DNA from: Candidatus Woesearchaeota archaeon
GTDB lineage: Archaea > Nanobdellota > Nanobdellia > Woesearchaeales > ARS49
Length of the DNA stretch: 64,000 nucleotides
Reading direction: 5' to 3'
Assembly (NCBI GenBank): GCA_019323015.1
Contig: JAHWHY010000004.1
Coordinates: forward strand, 30,683 to 94,682
Shown here in pieces: positions 9,300 to 18,125 of this stretch. Each line of letters starts with the position of its first letter. The stretch's first letter is position 1. The position numbers and the translations under genes are program-made. The notes under the pieces are model-generated. The model had not been told where the DNA came from. It ran no database searches and saw only the letters and a list, made by a program, of their open reading frames with translations.

Positions 9300-11099
9300 T
9301 TAATACTTGCTCTTTAACTGAAGTTTTGGATAGATACCCAATGACTTAAACTCATCAAGTATCAGCTTAAAAGCATAACTAAGCTCAATATCATTAACAT
9401 CAGAATCACCGCACATAGGACAGTAACGCTTCTCTTTCTGCGCATCATAAATAGCGATAAGGCCGCATTTCTCGCAAACAGGAACAACAGTCTTGTCAGA
9501 ATCAAACCGCTCCTTCAAGAGCAAAGAAGCTCCGTGAGCAACAAGCGTATCTTTCTCCATCTCTCCAAGCCTCAAACCGCCTTCCTTAGCACGGCCCTCT
9601 GTAGGCTGTCTTGTCAGCAACTGGATAGGGCCCCTTGCTCTTGCCTGCAATTTATTCGCAACCATGTGCTTAATCTTCTGATAATACATGCTGCCGATAA
9701 AAATCTTGACCTGGAACTGCTCTCCTGTAATACCATTATACATGGTCTCTGTTCCATCTTCCCTAAATCCCAATGAAAGCAATTCTTTTCTGATTCTTTC
9801 CTCTGGCTCTGAACCAAAAGTAGTAGCATCAACATAACGACCAGCAAGAGCGCCAGTCTTGCCGCCAATAATCTCAAGAAGATGAGACACAGTCATCCTT
9901 GACGGGATACCATGCGGAGTAAAAATCAAATCAGGAACAATTCCAGAAGCAGTAAAAGGCATATCACTCTGAGGCACAATCAAGCCAATAACACCCTTCT
10001 GACCGTGCCTAGAGACAAACTTGTCACCAATCTCTGGAATTCTCTGATCCCTAATCCTAACCTGAACCAGCTTGTTACCTTCCTCATTCTCTGTAATCAA
10101 AACAAAATCAACAACACCTTTCTCTCCGTGCCTCAATGCAACAGAGCTCTCTCTCCTGATATTAGATGCAAGTGAATAATCTTCTAATGAACTCAAGAAT
10201 CTCGGAGGAGAAGTCTTGCCAATGACAACATCCTCTTCCTTTACAACAGCCTCTGGATAAACAATGCCGTCCTCTTCCAGCAATCTGTAATCTTTCTCAG
10301 ACTTGTAACCCTTTATTTCCTTGTCAGGAATGCAAATCTCGTCTGTCAAGCCGCCAGAGTACCTTAATTCATCAGCAATCGCAGGCCTGAAATAACTGTT
10401 TCTTCCAAGACCACGCTCAATACTTCCTTTATTAAGAATAATTGCGTCCTCCATATTATACCCTTTATAGCACATGACAGCAATAACAAGGTTCTGTCCA
10501 GAAGGATGCTTGTCAAAATCACACAAATCATGCATTATTGAATTAACAATAGGAGCCTGCGGGTAATGAAGCATGTTAACATCCATGTCAATCCTCACAG
10601 GAAAATTAGAAGCATAAAAACCAATCGCGTGCTTCTGATTCTTGGAACCAATACTCAACCTCGCAGACTGGATATACTGCCCAAAAGGAACTAAAGTAGT
10701 TACTAAACCAAGCATGCACAAAGGAGAAATCTCCAGGTGAGTGTGCTCAGGAGTAAGCTCTTTTTCAGAAAAAGCAACCAATGCATTCTCTTCTTCAGCA
10801 GCATCAATGTACTCGATAACACCCTGCTCTGCAAGGTCTTTCCAGGTAATCTCCTTTTTCTGCAGCTGCTTGATGTGCTTTTCTGTAAGCAATGGAATGC
10901 CATCCTTGACAATAATTAGAGGTCTTCTTGTTCTTCCCCGCAAGCTCTCAACAAAAATCTGATCAAGCTTGTCATCATAATAAAAATTCACATTAGGGCT
11001 CATCACACCAGAACGCCTGTCTGACTTGATACGCTCAATAAACTCAGAACTATTATCAACAGTTCCAGCAAATTTCCCATTCAAATAAACTTCTGTCAT
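9300..11099 (-). CDS. rpoB1: RNA polymerase subunit B' (Rpo2C)
   Basis: C-terminal two thirds of the second-largest subunit, 599 aa, separate from B''. It contains the hybrid-binding region and clamp with GYNMEDAIILNKGSIERGLG, GDKFVSRHGQKGVIG, the FTPHGIPSRMTVSHLLE segment and a C-terminal zinc site (CEKCGLIAIY...YCPMCG). It begins one base after the rpoB2 stop. The B'/B'' split is known from many Euryarchaeota and some DPANN lineages and is not a frameshift here, since both halves have good starts and stops. Confidence 0.96.
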   Translation of the reverse strand: MTEVYLNGKFAGTVDNSSEFIERIKSDRRSGVMSPNVNFYYDDKLDQIFVESLRGRTRRPLIIVKDGIPLLTEKHIKQLQKKEITWKDLAEQGVIEYIDAAEEENALVAFSEKELTPEHTHLEISPLCMLGLVTTLVPFGQYIQSARLSIGSKNQKHAIGFYASNFPVRIDMDVNMLHYPQAPIVNSIMHDLCDFDKHPSGQNLVIAVMCYKGYNMEDAIILNKGSIERGLGRNSYFRPAIADELRYSGGLTDEICIPDKEIKGYKSEKDYRLLEEDGIVYPEAVVKEEDVVIGKTSPPRFLSSLEDYSLASNIRRESSVALRHGEKGVVDFVLITENEEGNKLVQVRIRDQRIPEIGDKFVSRHGQKGVIGLIVPQSDMPFTASGIVPDLIFTPHGIPSRMTVSHLLEIIGGKTGALAGRYVDATTFGSEPEERIRKELLSLGFREDGTETMYNGITGEQFQVKIFIGSMYYQKIKHMVANKLQARARGPIQLLTRQPTEGRAKEGGLRLGEMEKDTLVAHGASLLLKERFDSDKTVVPVCEKCGLIAIYDAQKEKRYCPMCGDSDVNDIELSYAFKLILDEFKSLGIYPKLQLKSKY

Positions 11100-11100
11100 T

Positions 11101-12585
11101 TTACAAAGTCTTTAAACCTGCATTTTTAAGCAATTTAAGGATTTCCGCCTCTTTCAAATCCCTTGAGACCTGAGCCATCAAGGCAAAATTCTTTTTCAAT
11201 CCAATATTAGTACCTTCAGGAGTCTCACTAGGGCACAATCTTCCAAGATGCGTCGCATGCAATTCTCTTGCCTCAAAATTCTCCTGCGTGTTAGACAACG
11301 GAGAACCAACCCTCTGCAAGTGACTGATGGTATTAAGATAATTAACTCTCTGGATTCTCTGAGAAATACCTTTTCTTCCGCCAACCCAGTTTCCTGTAGC
11401 CATAGCAGAATATATTCTTGATGTAAGCAATTTATCTCTAATGATAATCTTTATACTTGGGAATTTTCCTCTCTTAACAATCCTCTGAAAATTATATAAT
11501 AGGTCACCAATCAAGACTTTCAGATTAGTCCTGAAAAGATCTGCCAAAAGATCGCCAGACATCTTAATACGCTTGTTCATGTAGTGATCCTTGTCATCCT
11601 TTGGTGTCTCGCCAGTGCTCACTGAAATAAATTTCCTGAGCATCTTACATAAGTTATACGCTTTCTGCATCCTGTCATCCTGCTTTGTGCCGACATGAGG
11701 AAGAAGATACTTATCAACAATTTCCTGAATCCTTTCAAGCCGAATCTCTTTTGATTGTGTGATTCCAATCTTCTTTGCAATATAATCCATAGCTTCCTCA
11801 GGAGACTTGATGTTTGCAAATTCAAACAAGTTGATAAGAACCTCGTCATATTGTTTTTGTTTAGAAATAATCTGCATTATTTCCTCATCCTTGATGAGGC
11901 CTAATGCCTTGATGACAACAACCAAAGGAATACGCTTGACCCTTGTGAACGTAAGATAATAAAGCCCGTCTTTCAATCTTTCAACAGTGTGAGGAATCTT
12001 GTAAGGGCCGCTCTCTGAAAAAATCTTGCCAAGATACGGGCTGATGCCGGTCTTTTGCGGCTCAACCAAGAACCTGTTTGCTGCTAAATCCTCTATATTA
12101 ACCAAGACTCTCTCAGTGCCGTTGATAATGAAATAACCGCCAGGGTCATCAGGATCCTCGCCTTTATCAACAAGCTCGTCCTTGTTCAGCTTGTTTAAGT
12201 GGCAGAAATTGCTCTTAAGCATTATAGGAAGACTTCCAATCTGCGTGGTAAAAGTCTCTCTTTGGACATTATTAATATGAGAACTAACTTCAATAAAAAC
12301 AGGCGCAGCATAACTGATTTTTCTCAGTCTTGCCTCAACAGGAAAAATAGGTCTCTTAGAACCGTCTGCCTCTGTAATCTCCGGCTTTTCAATCCATATC
12401 TTATCTAAGCGGATTTTGAAGCTTTCAACATTAGGAGGAATAATTGTCGGTTCAATTGTCTTGTTTTCCTCAATTATTTTTTGCAGCTCTTTTTCAACAA
12501 AATAATTAAAGCTCTCAATATCTGAAAGTACAAAAGAATTCTCATCAAAATACTTCTCGATCAAAATCTTTGAGTAATTAGGCAC
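11101..12585 (-). CDS. rpoB2: RNA polymerase subunit B'' (Rpo2N)
   Basis: N-terminal part of the second-largest subunit, 494 aa, with protrusion and lobe domains and the fork region (QRVGSPLSNTQENFEARELH, LCPSETPEGTNIGLKKNFAL). The CPSETPEGTNIG motif near the C-terminus is where the continuous bacterial beta subunit would run on into B'. It overlaps rpoH by eight bases. No insertion or missing motif was noticed. Confidence 0.96.
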   Translation of the reverse strand: MPNYSKILIEKYFDENSFVLSDIESFNYFVEKELQKIIEENKTIEPTIIPPNVESFKIRLDKIWIEKPEITEADGSKRPIFPVEARLRKISYAAPVFIEVSSHINNVQRETFTTQIGSLPIMLKSNFCHLNKLNKDELVDKGEDPDDPGGYFIINGTERVLVNIEDLAANRFLVEPQKTGISPYLGKIFSESGPYKIPHTVERLKDGLYYLTFTRVKRIPLVVVIKALGLIKDEEIMQIISKQKQYDEVLINLFEFANIKSPEEAMDYIAKKIGITQSKEIRLERIQEIVDKYLLPHVGTKQDDRMQKAYNLCKMLRKFISVSTGETPKDDKDHYMNKRIKMSGDLLADLFRTNLKVLIGDLLYNFQRIVKRGKFPSIKIIIRDKLLTSRIYSAMATGNWVGGRKGISQRIQRVNYLNTISHLQRVGSPLSNTQENFEARELHATHLGRLCPSETPEGTNIGLKKNFALMAQVSRDLKEAEILKLLKNAGLKTL

Positions 12586-12820
12586 TTGTCACCCTCCTAT
12601 AAAATACTGACTGTCCAGCTGTAGAACTTTTTCTAATAATCTTGATAATGTCACCAGGCTTGACTTTCAGATGAGCGATAGCTGGATCTTCCTTGTAAAT
12701 TCTCGGAAGCTCAATACCACTAAGATTATATTTTTCATTAATCTTCTTTTTCTCAGCTTCACTCACCACAGTATGCACTGGAACCAGCTTATGTTTTGTC
12801 ACGTCGATTTTTTTAGCCAT
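12578..12820 (-). CDS. rpoH: RNA polymerase subunit H (Rpo5)
   Basis: An 80-aa subunit homologous to the C-terminal domain of eukaryotic Rpb5, the usual archaeal length. The signature HKLVPVHTVVSEAEKKKI and LPRIYKEDPAIAHLKVKPGD segments are clear. The frame stays open upstream to 12967, but that part translates the tRNA-Lys gene, so the start is placed at the ATG at 12820 (MAKKIDVTK). It is the first protein gene of the polymerase operon and follows the tRNA-Lys 3' end by 17 bases. Confidence 0.94.
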   Translation of the reverse strand: MAKKIDVTKHKLVPVHTVVSEAEKKKINEKYNLSGIELPRIYKEDPAIAHLKVKPGDIIKIIRKSSTAGQSVFYRRVTSA

Positions 12821-12837
12821 TTTGTTTTTGAGCGTTA

Positions 12838-12948
12838 CGGGCCGGACGAGATTCGAACTCGCGACCACCTGATTTCTTCTTTGCGAATAAAAGTCAGGTG
12901 CTCTATTGCCCGAAACATGATTGTTTCTCCAGGCTGAGCTACCGGCCC
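12838..12948 (-). tRNA. tRNA-Lys (UUU) with two introns
   Basis: Acceptor arms GGGCCGG/CCGGCCC (12948-12942 and 12845-12839) with discriminator G, D stem GCTC/GAGC, anticodon stem CCTGA/TCAGG and a normal T arm give a complete tRNA. The anticodon TTT lies at 12891-12889. A 14-nt intron (12887-12874) interrupts the anticodon loop after position 37, and a 23-nt insert (12928-12906) interrupts the D loop after G19. Both have bulge-helix-bulge folds whose cuts restore a 74-nt tRNA. It lies in the leader of the RNA polymerase operon. Confidence 0.93.
12906..12928 (-). other. D-loop intron of tRNA-Lys
   Basis: Reading the minus strand, the D stem GCTC is followed by GCCT (pairs with GGGC), the bulge GG|A, a helix GAAAC/GTTTC around the loop AATCAT, then GGGC and the bulge AA|T before GAGC. 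Cutting after the second base of each three-base bulge, as the archaeal splicing endonuclease does, removes 23 nt and leaves GCCTGG joined to TAGAGC, a normal D loop. Confidence 0.85.
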
Positions 12949-12978
12949 ATTGTGCGATAGTCTCCACTCTACTACTTG

Positions 12979-12994
12979 ATTATAAATTAAAACG
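12979..12994 (-). promoter_or_regulatory. TATA element upstream of tRNA-Lys / rpo operon
   Basis: The minus strand carries TTTTAATTTATAATC here, about 30-45 bases before the tRNA-Lys 5' end, the right distance for transcription to begin just upstream of the tRNA. It would be the proximal promoter of the tRNA-Lys/rpoH operon. Confidence 0.45.
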
Positions 12995-13061
12995 TGAGCA
13001 GTATATCTCTATCAATTTTAATAGTCCCCTCTGGCACAATACAGCTTGAAACTCCTGGTTT

Positions 13062-13077
13062 GTTTATAAAGCTTTCG
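13062..13077 (-). promoter_or_regulatory. strong BRE/TATA, distal promoter of the rpo operon
   Basis: The minus strand reads CGAAAGCTTTATAAAC, a near-ideal archaeal BRE plus TATA box. The same 15-mer core occurs at 15996 and 28752. It predicts a start near 13035, giving a tandem promoter arrangement with the TATA at 12979 ahead of tRNA-Lys and the polymerase genes. Confidence 0.6.
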
Positions 13078-13100
13078 CTTTTTAAGGAAGATTTTCATAA

Positions 13101-13112
13101 AGTATATATACA
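13101..13112 (+). promoter_or_regulatory. TATA box of the NFACT-R gene
   Basis: AGTATATATACA sits 21-32 bases before the ATG at 13133, which predicts an essentially leaderless transcript, a pattern seen for many genes in this window. Confidence 0.5.
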
Positions 13113-13132
13113 CATAAGAAAATCAGGAAAAT

Positions 13133-13921
13133 ATGGAAATAAGGCTTGACCTGCGCAAGACAATTGAGCAAAACGCTTCTGCGTATTTTGACAAGGCAAA
13201 AAAAGCAAAGAAAAAAATAGCAGGGGTAAAGAAAGCACTAAAAGAATTTGAGAAAGAACACGAGAAAATAGTGCAACAAAAAGAACAAGCTGTTTCTAAA
13301 GAAGAAGACAAGATTGAATTAAAAAAAGAGAAAGAAAAAGCCAAAAAAACAAAAAAATGGTATGAAAAATTCAGGTGGTTTATCTCTTCAGAGGGATTTC
13401 TATGCATCGGGGGCAGGGACGCAACAACAAATGAGATAATTGTCAAAAAACACGCTGAAAAAGATGACATTGTGTTTCACACAGAAGCACCAGGAAGCCC
13501 CTTCTTTGTAATAAAAACAGAAGGGAAGAAAGTTGGTGAGCAGACACTGAAAGAAGCTGCACAAGCAACTGCAATCTATTCAAGAGCATGGAAAATGGGC
13601 CTTGCAACAGCACTAGTTTACTGGATAAAACCAGAACAGGTCCGCAAGGAATTAGGGCTGCCAAAAGGAAGCTTCATGATACACGGCAAAAGAAATTATT
13701 CAGAACCAGTTTTACAAATTGCAGTTGGCGTCTTGCCAGATGAAAGAGTGATGGGCGGGCCTGTTGAAGCTGTGAAGAAAAACTGCGGAAAAATAGTTGT
13801 ACTTGTGCAGGGCAAAAAGAAAAAAAGTGACATAGCCAAAAAAATCAAAAAAGAAATCAACAGAGACCTGGATGAAATAATATCAGCACTTCCTGCAGGA
13901 GAATTTGAGATTAAGAAGTAA
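13133..13921 (+). CDS. stand-alone NFACT-R (DUF814) RNA-binding protein
   Basis: A 262-aa protein made of a charged coiled coil (about residues 15-75) and an NFACT-R domain: KWYEKFRWFISSEGFLCIGGRDATTN and DDIVFHTEAPGSPFFVI, both shortened here for quotation, are hallmarks. In RqcH/Rqc2/NEMF this domain follows a large N-terminal NFACT-N/HhH region and acts on stalled 50S-peptidyl-tRNA. Here that region is missing and the start is leaderless behind its own TATA box, so it is a genuine short form and not a fragment at an assembly edge. A role in ribosome rescue is inferred. Confidence 0.9.
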   Translation: MEIRLDLRKTIEQNASAYFDKAKKAKKKIAGVKKALKEFEKEHEKIVQQKEQAVSKEEDKIELKKEKEKAKKTKKWYEKFRWFISSEGFLCIGGRDATTNEIIVKKHAEKDDIVFHTEAPGSPFFVIKTEGKKVGEQTLKEAAQATAIYSRAWKMGLATALVYWIKPEQVRKELGLPKGSFMIHGKRNYSEPVLQIAVGVLPDERVMGGPVEAVKKNCGKIVVLVQGKKKKSDIAKKIKKEINRDLDEIISALPAGEFEIKK

Positions 13922-13962
13922 ACTTTATATTCTGTAATAGTTTATTCATTAATGGTGGGAGA

Positions 13963-14652
13963 TTGAGTCTAGAAATCTACTTGATTAGACATGCAGAATC
14001 AGAATCCAATATTGACCAGGATAGAGTAATTGGACGCAGCAATTGGATTAAATTAACTCCGCATGGTATTGATCAAGCACGCGCGCTTGGAGATCGTTTT
14101 AGAAAAGAAGGAATAGTATTTGATGCTATTTACAGTTCGCCTGCAGTTCGAGCACGAAAAACAGCACGGCATTGTTTTGAATCCTCTGGCCGCCTATTGC
14201 ACCCAATAGAATTAGACTTTGAACTCCAAGAAATAAGCCAGGGAGATTTTGAAGGCAGGCTATGTAAAGAAGTCTACACAGAAGATGTTATGGCAATGCT
14301 AGATGCAGATAACTGGAATTATGCTTTAGGCGACAAGATCAAAGGAGAGACTCCGCGCATGGCTGCCAAAAGACTGAGGGACTGGATGGAAAAAAAAGCA
14401 GAAGAGCATAATGACGGCAGAATCTTTGTATCTACACATGGCATGATATTGAAATATACGTTTGCAGATATTTTTGACTTAAACAAAAGAACATCGTATA
14501 AAATACCTTTTGGCAATACCAGTATTACCATGCTTAATTATGAAAACGGAGAATTCACTTGTGTTGTGAAGAATGATACTTCTCATCTAAGAGAAGCAGG
14601 GTTATCTTCTATTACCTGGAAACATGATGATCCTGAGACGGACAAAAAATAA
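13963..14652 (+). CDS. histidine phosphatase family protein
   Basis: Phosphoglycerate-mutase-like phosphatase of 229 aa. The phosphohistidine motif is YLIRHAESESN at residues 6-16, the second Arg is in SSPAVRARKTARHCF, and the second catalytic His is in VSTHGMI. The start is TTG at 13963, six bases after GGTGGGA; the same GGTG(G/A)-TTG arrangement recurs at 52833, 56051 and 61495. The substrate cannot be told from sequence. It lies 41 bases downstream of the NFACT-R gene and may share its transcript. Confidence 0.88.
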   Translation: MSLEIYLIRHAESESNIDQDRVIGRSNWIKLTPHGIDQARALGDRFRKEGIVFDAIYSSPAVRARKTARHCFESSGRLLHPIELDFELQEISQGDFEGRLCKEVYTEDVMAMLDADNWNYALGDKIKGETPRMAAKRLRDWMEKKAEEHNDGRIFVSTHGMILKYTFADIFDLNKRTSYKIPFGNTSITMLNYENGEFTCVVKNDTSHLREAGLSSITWKHDDPETDKK

Positions 14653-14696
14653 GAAATAAAAAGTATAGAAAATTTCTGTTGAAATTTTATATTTTG

Positions 14697-15878
14697 TTAT
14701 CTCCTAGGCCTTCTATGAAACTGCCTTCTTCTAGGTTGGTCCTGCCTATCAATCCTGACATGAATGCTTTTCAAAGCAGGCGTTCTTGTCTTTTGGACAT
14801 TGAACTCGCTGTACTCGCGAAGTACTCTTGAAAAATTATCGTGGTCATAATCACACAAAAGATTTACAACCATTCCTTCTTCACCCGCCCTTGCAGTCCT
14901 GCCAATCCTATGGACATAATCCTTTGCATCCTTAGGAATGTCATAATTATAGACATGAGACACGTTATCAATGTCCAGGCCTCTTGCAGCCACGTCTGTG
15001 CAGACCAAGACACCAACTTTTGCATTGTTGAATAAATCAATAGTCTTAGTCCTTTTGTTCTGTGTAAAACCGCCGTGAATTGCAACAGCACGAATCTTGT
15101 TAGCCTTAAGATTCTTGACAACAAAATCAGTGTTTTTCCTTGAATTGCAGAAAACCATAACCAATCCCCTGTTCTCACTTTTTAACAAATGAACAAGCAA
15201 GGAAAGCTTCTGGTTCTTCTGAACATCAAAATAAACCTGCCTAAGCTTTTTAGGATCAACCATCTTTGTGGCAGACACCTTTGTGGGCTGAATCATGAAT
15301 TTATTCGCAAACTTCTTTATGTCATGCGAAATTGTCGCTGAGAAAAACAAGGTCTGCCTCTTCTTAGGGCACTGCCTTATAATTCTCTCAATATCCTCAA
15401 TAAAACCCATGTCAAACATGCGGTCAGCCTCATCCAAGACCAACACCTTGATTTTAGAAATATCAATAGTTCTTCTCTGAAGATGGTCTAACAGTCTTCC
15501 AGGAGTAGCCACAACAACATCTGCCTTTGGAATCTTATCAATCTGTGGATTAATTGCAACACCGCCGTAGATACTCAATATATTCAAGCGCTTTGTTTTT
15601 GCAAGCTGGGTGATGACACCCTTGACCTGCTCTGTAAGCTCTCTTGTAGGGGTAAGAATCAAGGCCTGCAAGCCCTTTCCAGGACTGACCTGCTCAATAA
15701 TACCGCACCCAAAAGCCAGGGTCTTTCCAGAGCCAGTAGCTGACTCTCCAATAACGTCTTTCCCTTTAATTATATGCGGGATAGACCTGCCCTGAATCTG
15801 TGTAGGATTAGTAAATCCTAAATCTTTAATACTTGTCACTAATTCTTGGCTTAAGCCAAAATTATCAAATAAGTTCAT
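14697..15878 (-). CDS. DEAD-box RNA helicase
   Basis: A 393-aa minimal DEAD-box helicase with every core motif: a Q-motif region (GFTNPTQIQ), ATGSGKT (I), PTRELTEQ (Ia), TPGRLLDH (Ib), DEAD in LVLDEADRMFD (II), SATIS (III), CTDVAARGLDI (V) and HRIGRTARAGEEG (VI). A short Arg-rich tail (QDQPRRRQFHRRPRR) follows and should bind RNA. Expected to unwind RNA in ribosome assembly, decay or cold adaptation. Its promoter lies at 15996-16012, inside the 3' end of the upstream gene. Confidence 0.95.
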   Translation of the reverse strand: MNLFDNFGLSQELVTSIKDLGFTNPTQIQGRSIPHIIKGKDVIGESATGSGKTLAFGCGIIEQVSPGKGLQALILTPTRELTEQVKGVITQLAKTKRLNILSIYGGVAINPQIDKIPKADVVVATPGRLLDHLQRRTIDISKIKVLVLDEADRMFDMGFIEDIERIIRQCPKKRQTLFFSATISHDIKKFANKFMIQPTKVSATKMVDPKKLRQVYFDVQKNQKLSLLVHLLKSENRGLVMVFCNSRKNTDFVVKNLKANKIRAVAIHGGFTQNKRTKTIDLFNNAKVGVLVCTDVAARGLDIDNVSHVYNYDIPKDAKDYVHRIGRTARAGEEGMVVNLLCDYDHDNFSRVLREYSEFNVQKTRTPALKSIHVRIDRQDQPRRRQFHRRPRR

Positions 15879-15995
15879 TGTATTTACCTCATATTACTAT
15901 TTAAGCACTTTAAAGAAAAAGCGAAATGCTCATGATAATGATCAAGTGCTTTCTCGTCAGTTATTATGCTTATTGAATATTAGTGGATTTTGGTG

Positions 15996-16012
15996 CTTTA
16001 TAAAGCTTTCGG
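15996..16012 (-). promoter_or_regulatory. BRE/TATA promoter of the DEAD-box helicase gene
   Basis: The minus strand reads CCGAAAGCTTTATAAAG. It overlaps the last codons of the upstream hypothetical gene and predicts a start near 15975, about 95 nt before the helicase start codon. Confidence 0.6.
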
Positions 16013-16501
16013 TTTCTTGTTGAATTCCACATTTACGCTTTCATAAGCGATATCTTGGATAGCAGCAGAAAAAGCACTAGTGCAGCCTGCCAACCGAACA
16101 TTAGCAAACTCTTCTTTTTTAGCAGTCTCAAGGATTGTTTTCAGGTTTTTGGAATCAGTCAGGTAACCTTCCTTACTATCTGGTTCTGCTTTTCTGTAAA
16201 CAACAGGTGACTTTAGTTTCATAAGCCCATCACAAATAACATGATATGCATCAATCATGTCTAATCCTCTTTTTTGCATGCTTTTTCCCGGCTCTACATA
16301 TCTCTCCGGAGCATAAGTCCAGGTCTTAACAATTTTTTGCATTGTCTCTTGATCACTTGGGCTGACTTTAATTGTCAGCAAGGCCTGTGTTTCAGTTTCT
16401 ACAATTATAACTAAAGAAGAACCTATAGGAATATTGTCTCTAGCCCTGCTCAACAGAGTAGTCTCTGTGCCGGCGTCGTATTGTTCTAAAAGTAATGGCA
16501 T
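15998..16501 (-). CDS. hypothetical protein (167 aa)
   Basis: The open frame reaches 16579, but that would overlap the ABC permease gene and has an atypical N-terminus; ATG at 16501 (MPLLLEQYDAGTE) gives 167 aa and no overlap. The protein is soluble, mixed alpha/beta, with VIIVETETQALLTIKVS in the N-terminal half. No family recognised. It follows the ABC exporter genes on the same strand by 35 bases and may be the last gene of that operon. Confidence 0.6.
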   Translation of the reverse strand: MPLLLEQYDAGTETTLLSRARDNIPIGSSLVIIVETETQALLTIKVSPSDQETMQKIVKTWTYAPERYVEPGKSMQKRGLDMIDAYHVICDGLMKLKSPVVYRKAEPDSKEGYLTDSKNLKTILETAKKEEFANVRLAGCTSAFSAAIQDIAYESVNVEFNKKPKAL

Positions 16502-16536
16502 GAGATTTAGAGTTAGATATTTATTTATAAAATTAT

Positions 16537-17322
16537 CTAACCACCTGCACTCGTGTACTTCTTCATAGCAAGGTTCCACAGATAAAATGATATTGCCGTG
16601 AAAATTATCACTGGAATCAGGATAGACAACAATATCTTAGGCGTTGCTCCCCTAAGCAATACTTCTGCTGGATAAAAAGAGCTAACAGCCAATGGGAAAA
16701 AGAATGTCAAGGCAAACTGGATACCCAGAGCATAGACATTCAAAGGATACCTCACAAAATCAGATATCTTGAAATACAGATTCATCAAAGCCTCTGACCT
16801 TACAACAAGGAATGCAGAAGCACTTATGAAAACCATCACAGCAACCTGTATCAATAATCCTGCAAGTACCAAAATGATGTACCAGAAGAAATCAAATGAG
16901 AACACAGATAATCCCAGCTTAATCATTGTGTAAGACACAAGACAGATTCCTACAGCCACTTCTGGCAAACCATCTATGATAAAAGACTCTGCAAGAATAT
17001 ATAGCATTGTATTGTATGGCTTAACAAGATACTTGTCAAACTCTCCCTCTCTTATGCAATGAATCACTTCATAAGGAAAATGCATGACAAAAGTGTGTCC
17101 CAAGCCAAATACAAGGATTAAGGTGCCCTGAAACAGCAAAAACTCATTCAAAGACCATCCAGGAATGCCCAAAGTAGTAGAATAAATCACTAAAGTAAGC
17201 AAAGGACCCACAAAATCAGCAAGCACCATAGCAAAAGCCTTTATGTAAAAGTTTGTCTTGTAAGCCATTTCTCCAGCCAAAGACATTCCCACTGTTTTTT
17301 TCTCAATTCTTAGGAATTTCAT
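16537..17322 (-). CDS. ABC-2 type transporter permease (COG3694-like)
   Basis: A 261-aa membrane protein with six predicted helices and the FLLFQGTLILVFGLGHTF and HCIREGEFDKYLVKP segments typical of the second permease of the two-permease, one-ATPase ABC-2 systems. It overlaps the preceding permease by four bases (ATGA), so the three exporter genes are translationally coupled. Substrate unknown; relatives are annotated for export of drugs or cell-surface material. Confidence 0.88.
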   Translation of the reverse strand: MKFLRIEKKTVGMSLAGEMAYKTNFYIKAFAMVLADFVGPLLTLVIYSTTLGIPGWSLNEFLLFQGTLILVFGLGHTFVMHFPYEVIHCIREGEFDKYLVKPYNTMLYILAESFIIDGLPEVAVGICLVSYTMIKLGLSVFSFDFFWYIILVLAGLLIQVAVMVFISASAFLVVRSEALMNLYFKISDFVRYPLNVYALGIQFALTFFFPLAVSSFYPAEVLLRGATPKILLSILIPVIIFTAISFYLWNLAMKKYTSAGG

Positions 17323-18125
17323 ACGCCTGCACCTGCAAACTGCTTAAATGCTCTCTTGTAAATCATCTGGCTAAGGAAATAAAGCAAAACAATCCAGACT
17401 AACTGCAAACCAACCTGTTCTAAAACACCAAATTTCGTGAATTCCCCTAAATAAATCTGAATAGGAACATACCTAACATACTGAAACGGCAAAAAGTTAG
17501 ATGCATACTGCATCCAGACAGGGAAAAAACTCAAAGGAATCATTCCCCCGCTAAGGAACAAAAGCAATGTTCTCCTGACTCTTCGTAATCCTTCAATCTT
17601 TTTCAGCCAAAACGCACTCAAGCCGACATTAAAACTGATAAAAAACGCCAGCAAGAACGCAAGCATAACTGAAACAAGGAACATGACAAAGTTGAAAGCA
17701 GAAGCTACTGTTAAGCCAAAGAAAAAAAAGCCAATAAAAAACACAGGAATCATCTGCAAGACAATACCCAATGAATTAATCCCTATCTCAAACGCCAGAT
17801 GCTGCCACATAAACCTCATTGGATAAGTAAACATAGTAATTATGTGGCCCCTTCTCACATCCTGTGAAATCCACTTGTCAACATCACACCAGACAAAAAA
17901 TCCAACAATCATGCTCAAGACATAATACTGGATTAAAGCAGGAAAATCAAATCCTCTGATTATCTCTTGTCCTGTGTAAGCATAGATAGCCTGCCAAAGA
18001 AAATAATAAATTATCAAAGACAATGGAACAGTTATCAAAGTAATGATAAAGTGAAACCTATACTTAATTCCAACCTGTAATCCTACCTTGGCCTGCGCCA
18101 TATACGCCTTTATTGTTGATATCAT
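17319..18125 (-). CDS. ABC-2 type transporter permease (COG4587-like)
   Basis: A 268-aa protein with six predicted membrane helices. The conserved cytoplasmic segment DKWISQDVRRGHIITMFTYP and the late FQYVRYVPIQIYLG segment match this permease family. It overlaps the ATPase gene by four bases and the next permease by four bases, so all three are one operon and should assemble as a heterodimeric channel with an ATPase dimer. Confidence 0.88.
   Translation of the reverse strand: MISTIKAYMAQAKVGLQVGIKYRFHFIITLITVPLSLIIYYFLWQAIYAYTGQEIIRGFDFPALIQYYVLSMIVGFFVWCDVDKWISQDVRRGHIITMFTYPMRFMWQHLAFEIGINSLGIVLQMIPVFFIGFFFFGLTVASAFNFVMFLVSVMLAFLLAFFISFNVGLSAFWLKKIEGLRRVRRTLLLFLSGGMIPLSFFPVWMQYASNFLPFQYVRYVPIQIYLGEFTKFGVLEQVGLQLVWIVLLYFLSQMIYKRAFKQFAGAGV

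Noticed and set aside
12821..12967. N-terminal extension of rpoH to 12967
   Set aside because: This part of the frame translates the tRNA-Lys gene; the ATG at 12820 gives the normal 80-aa Rpo5.
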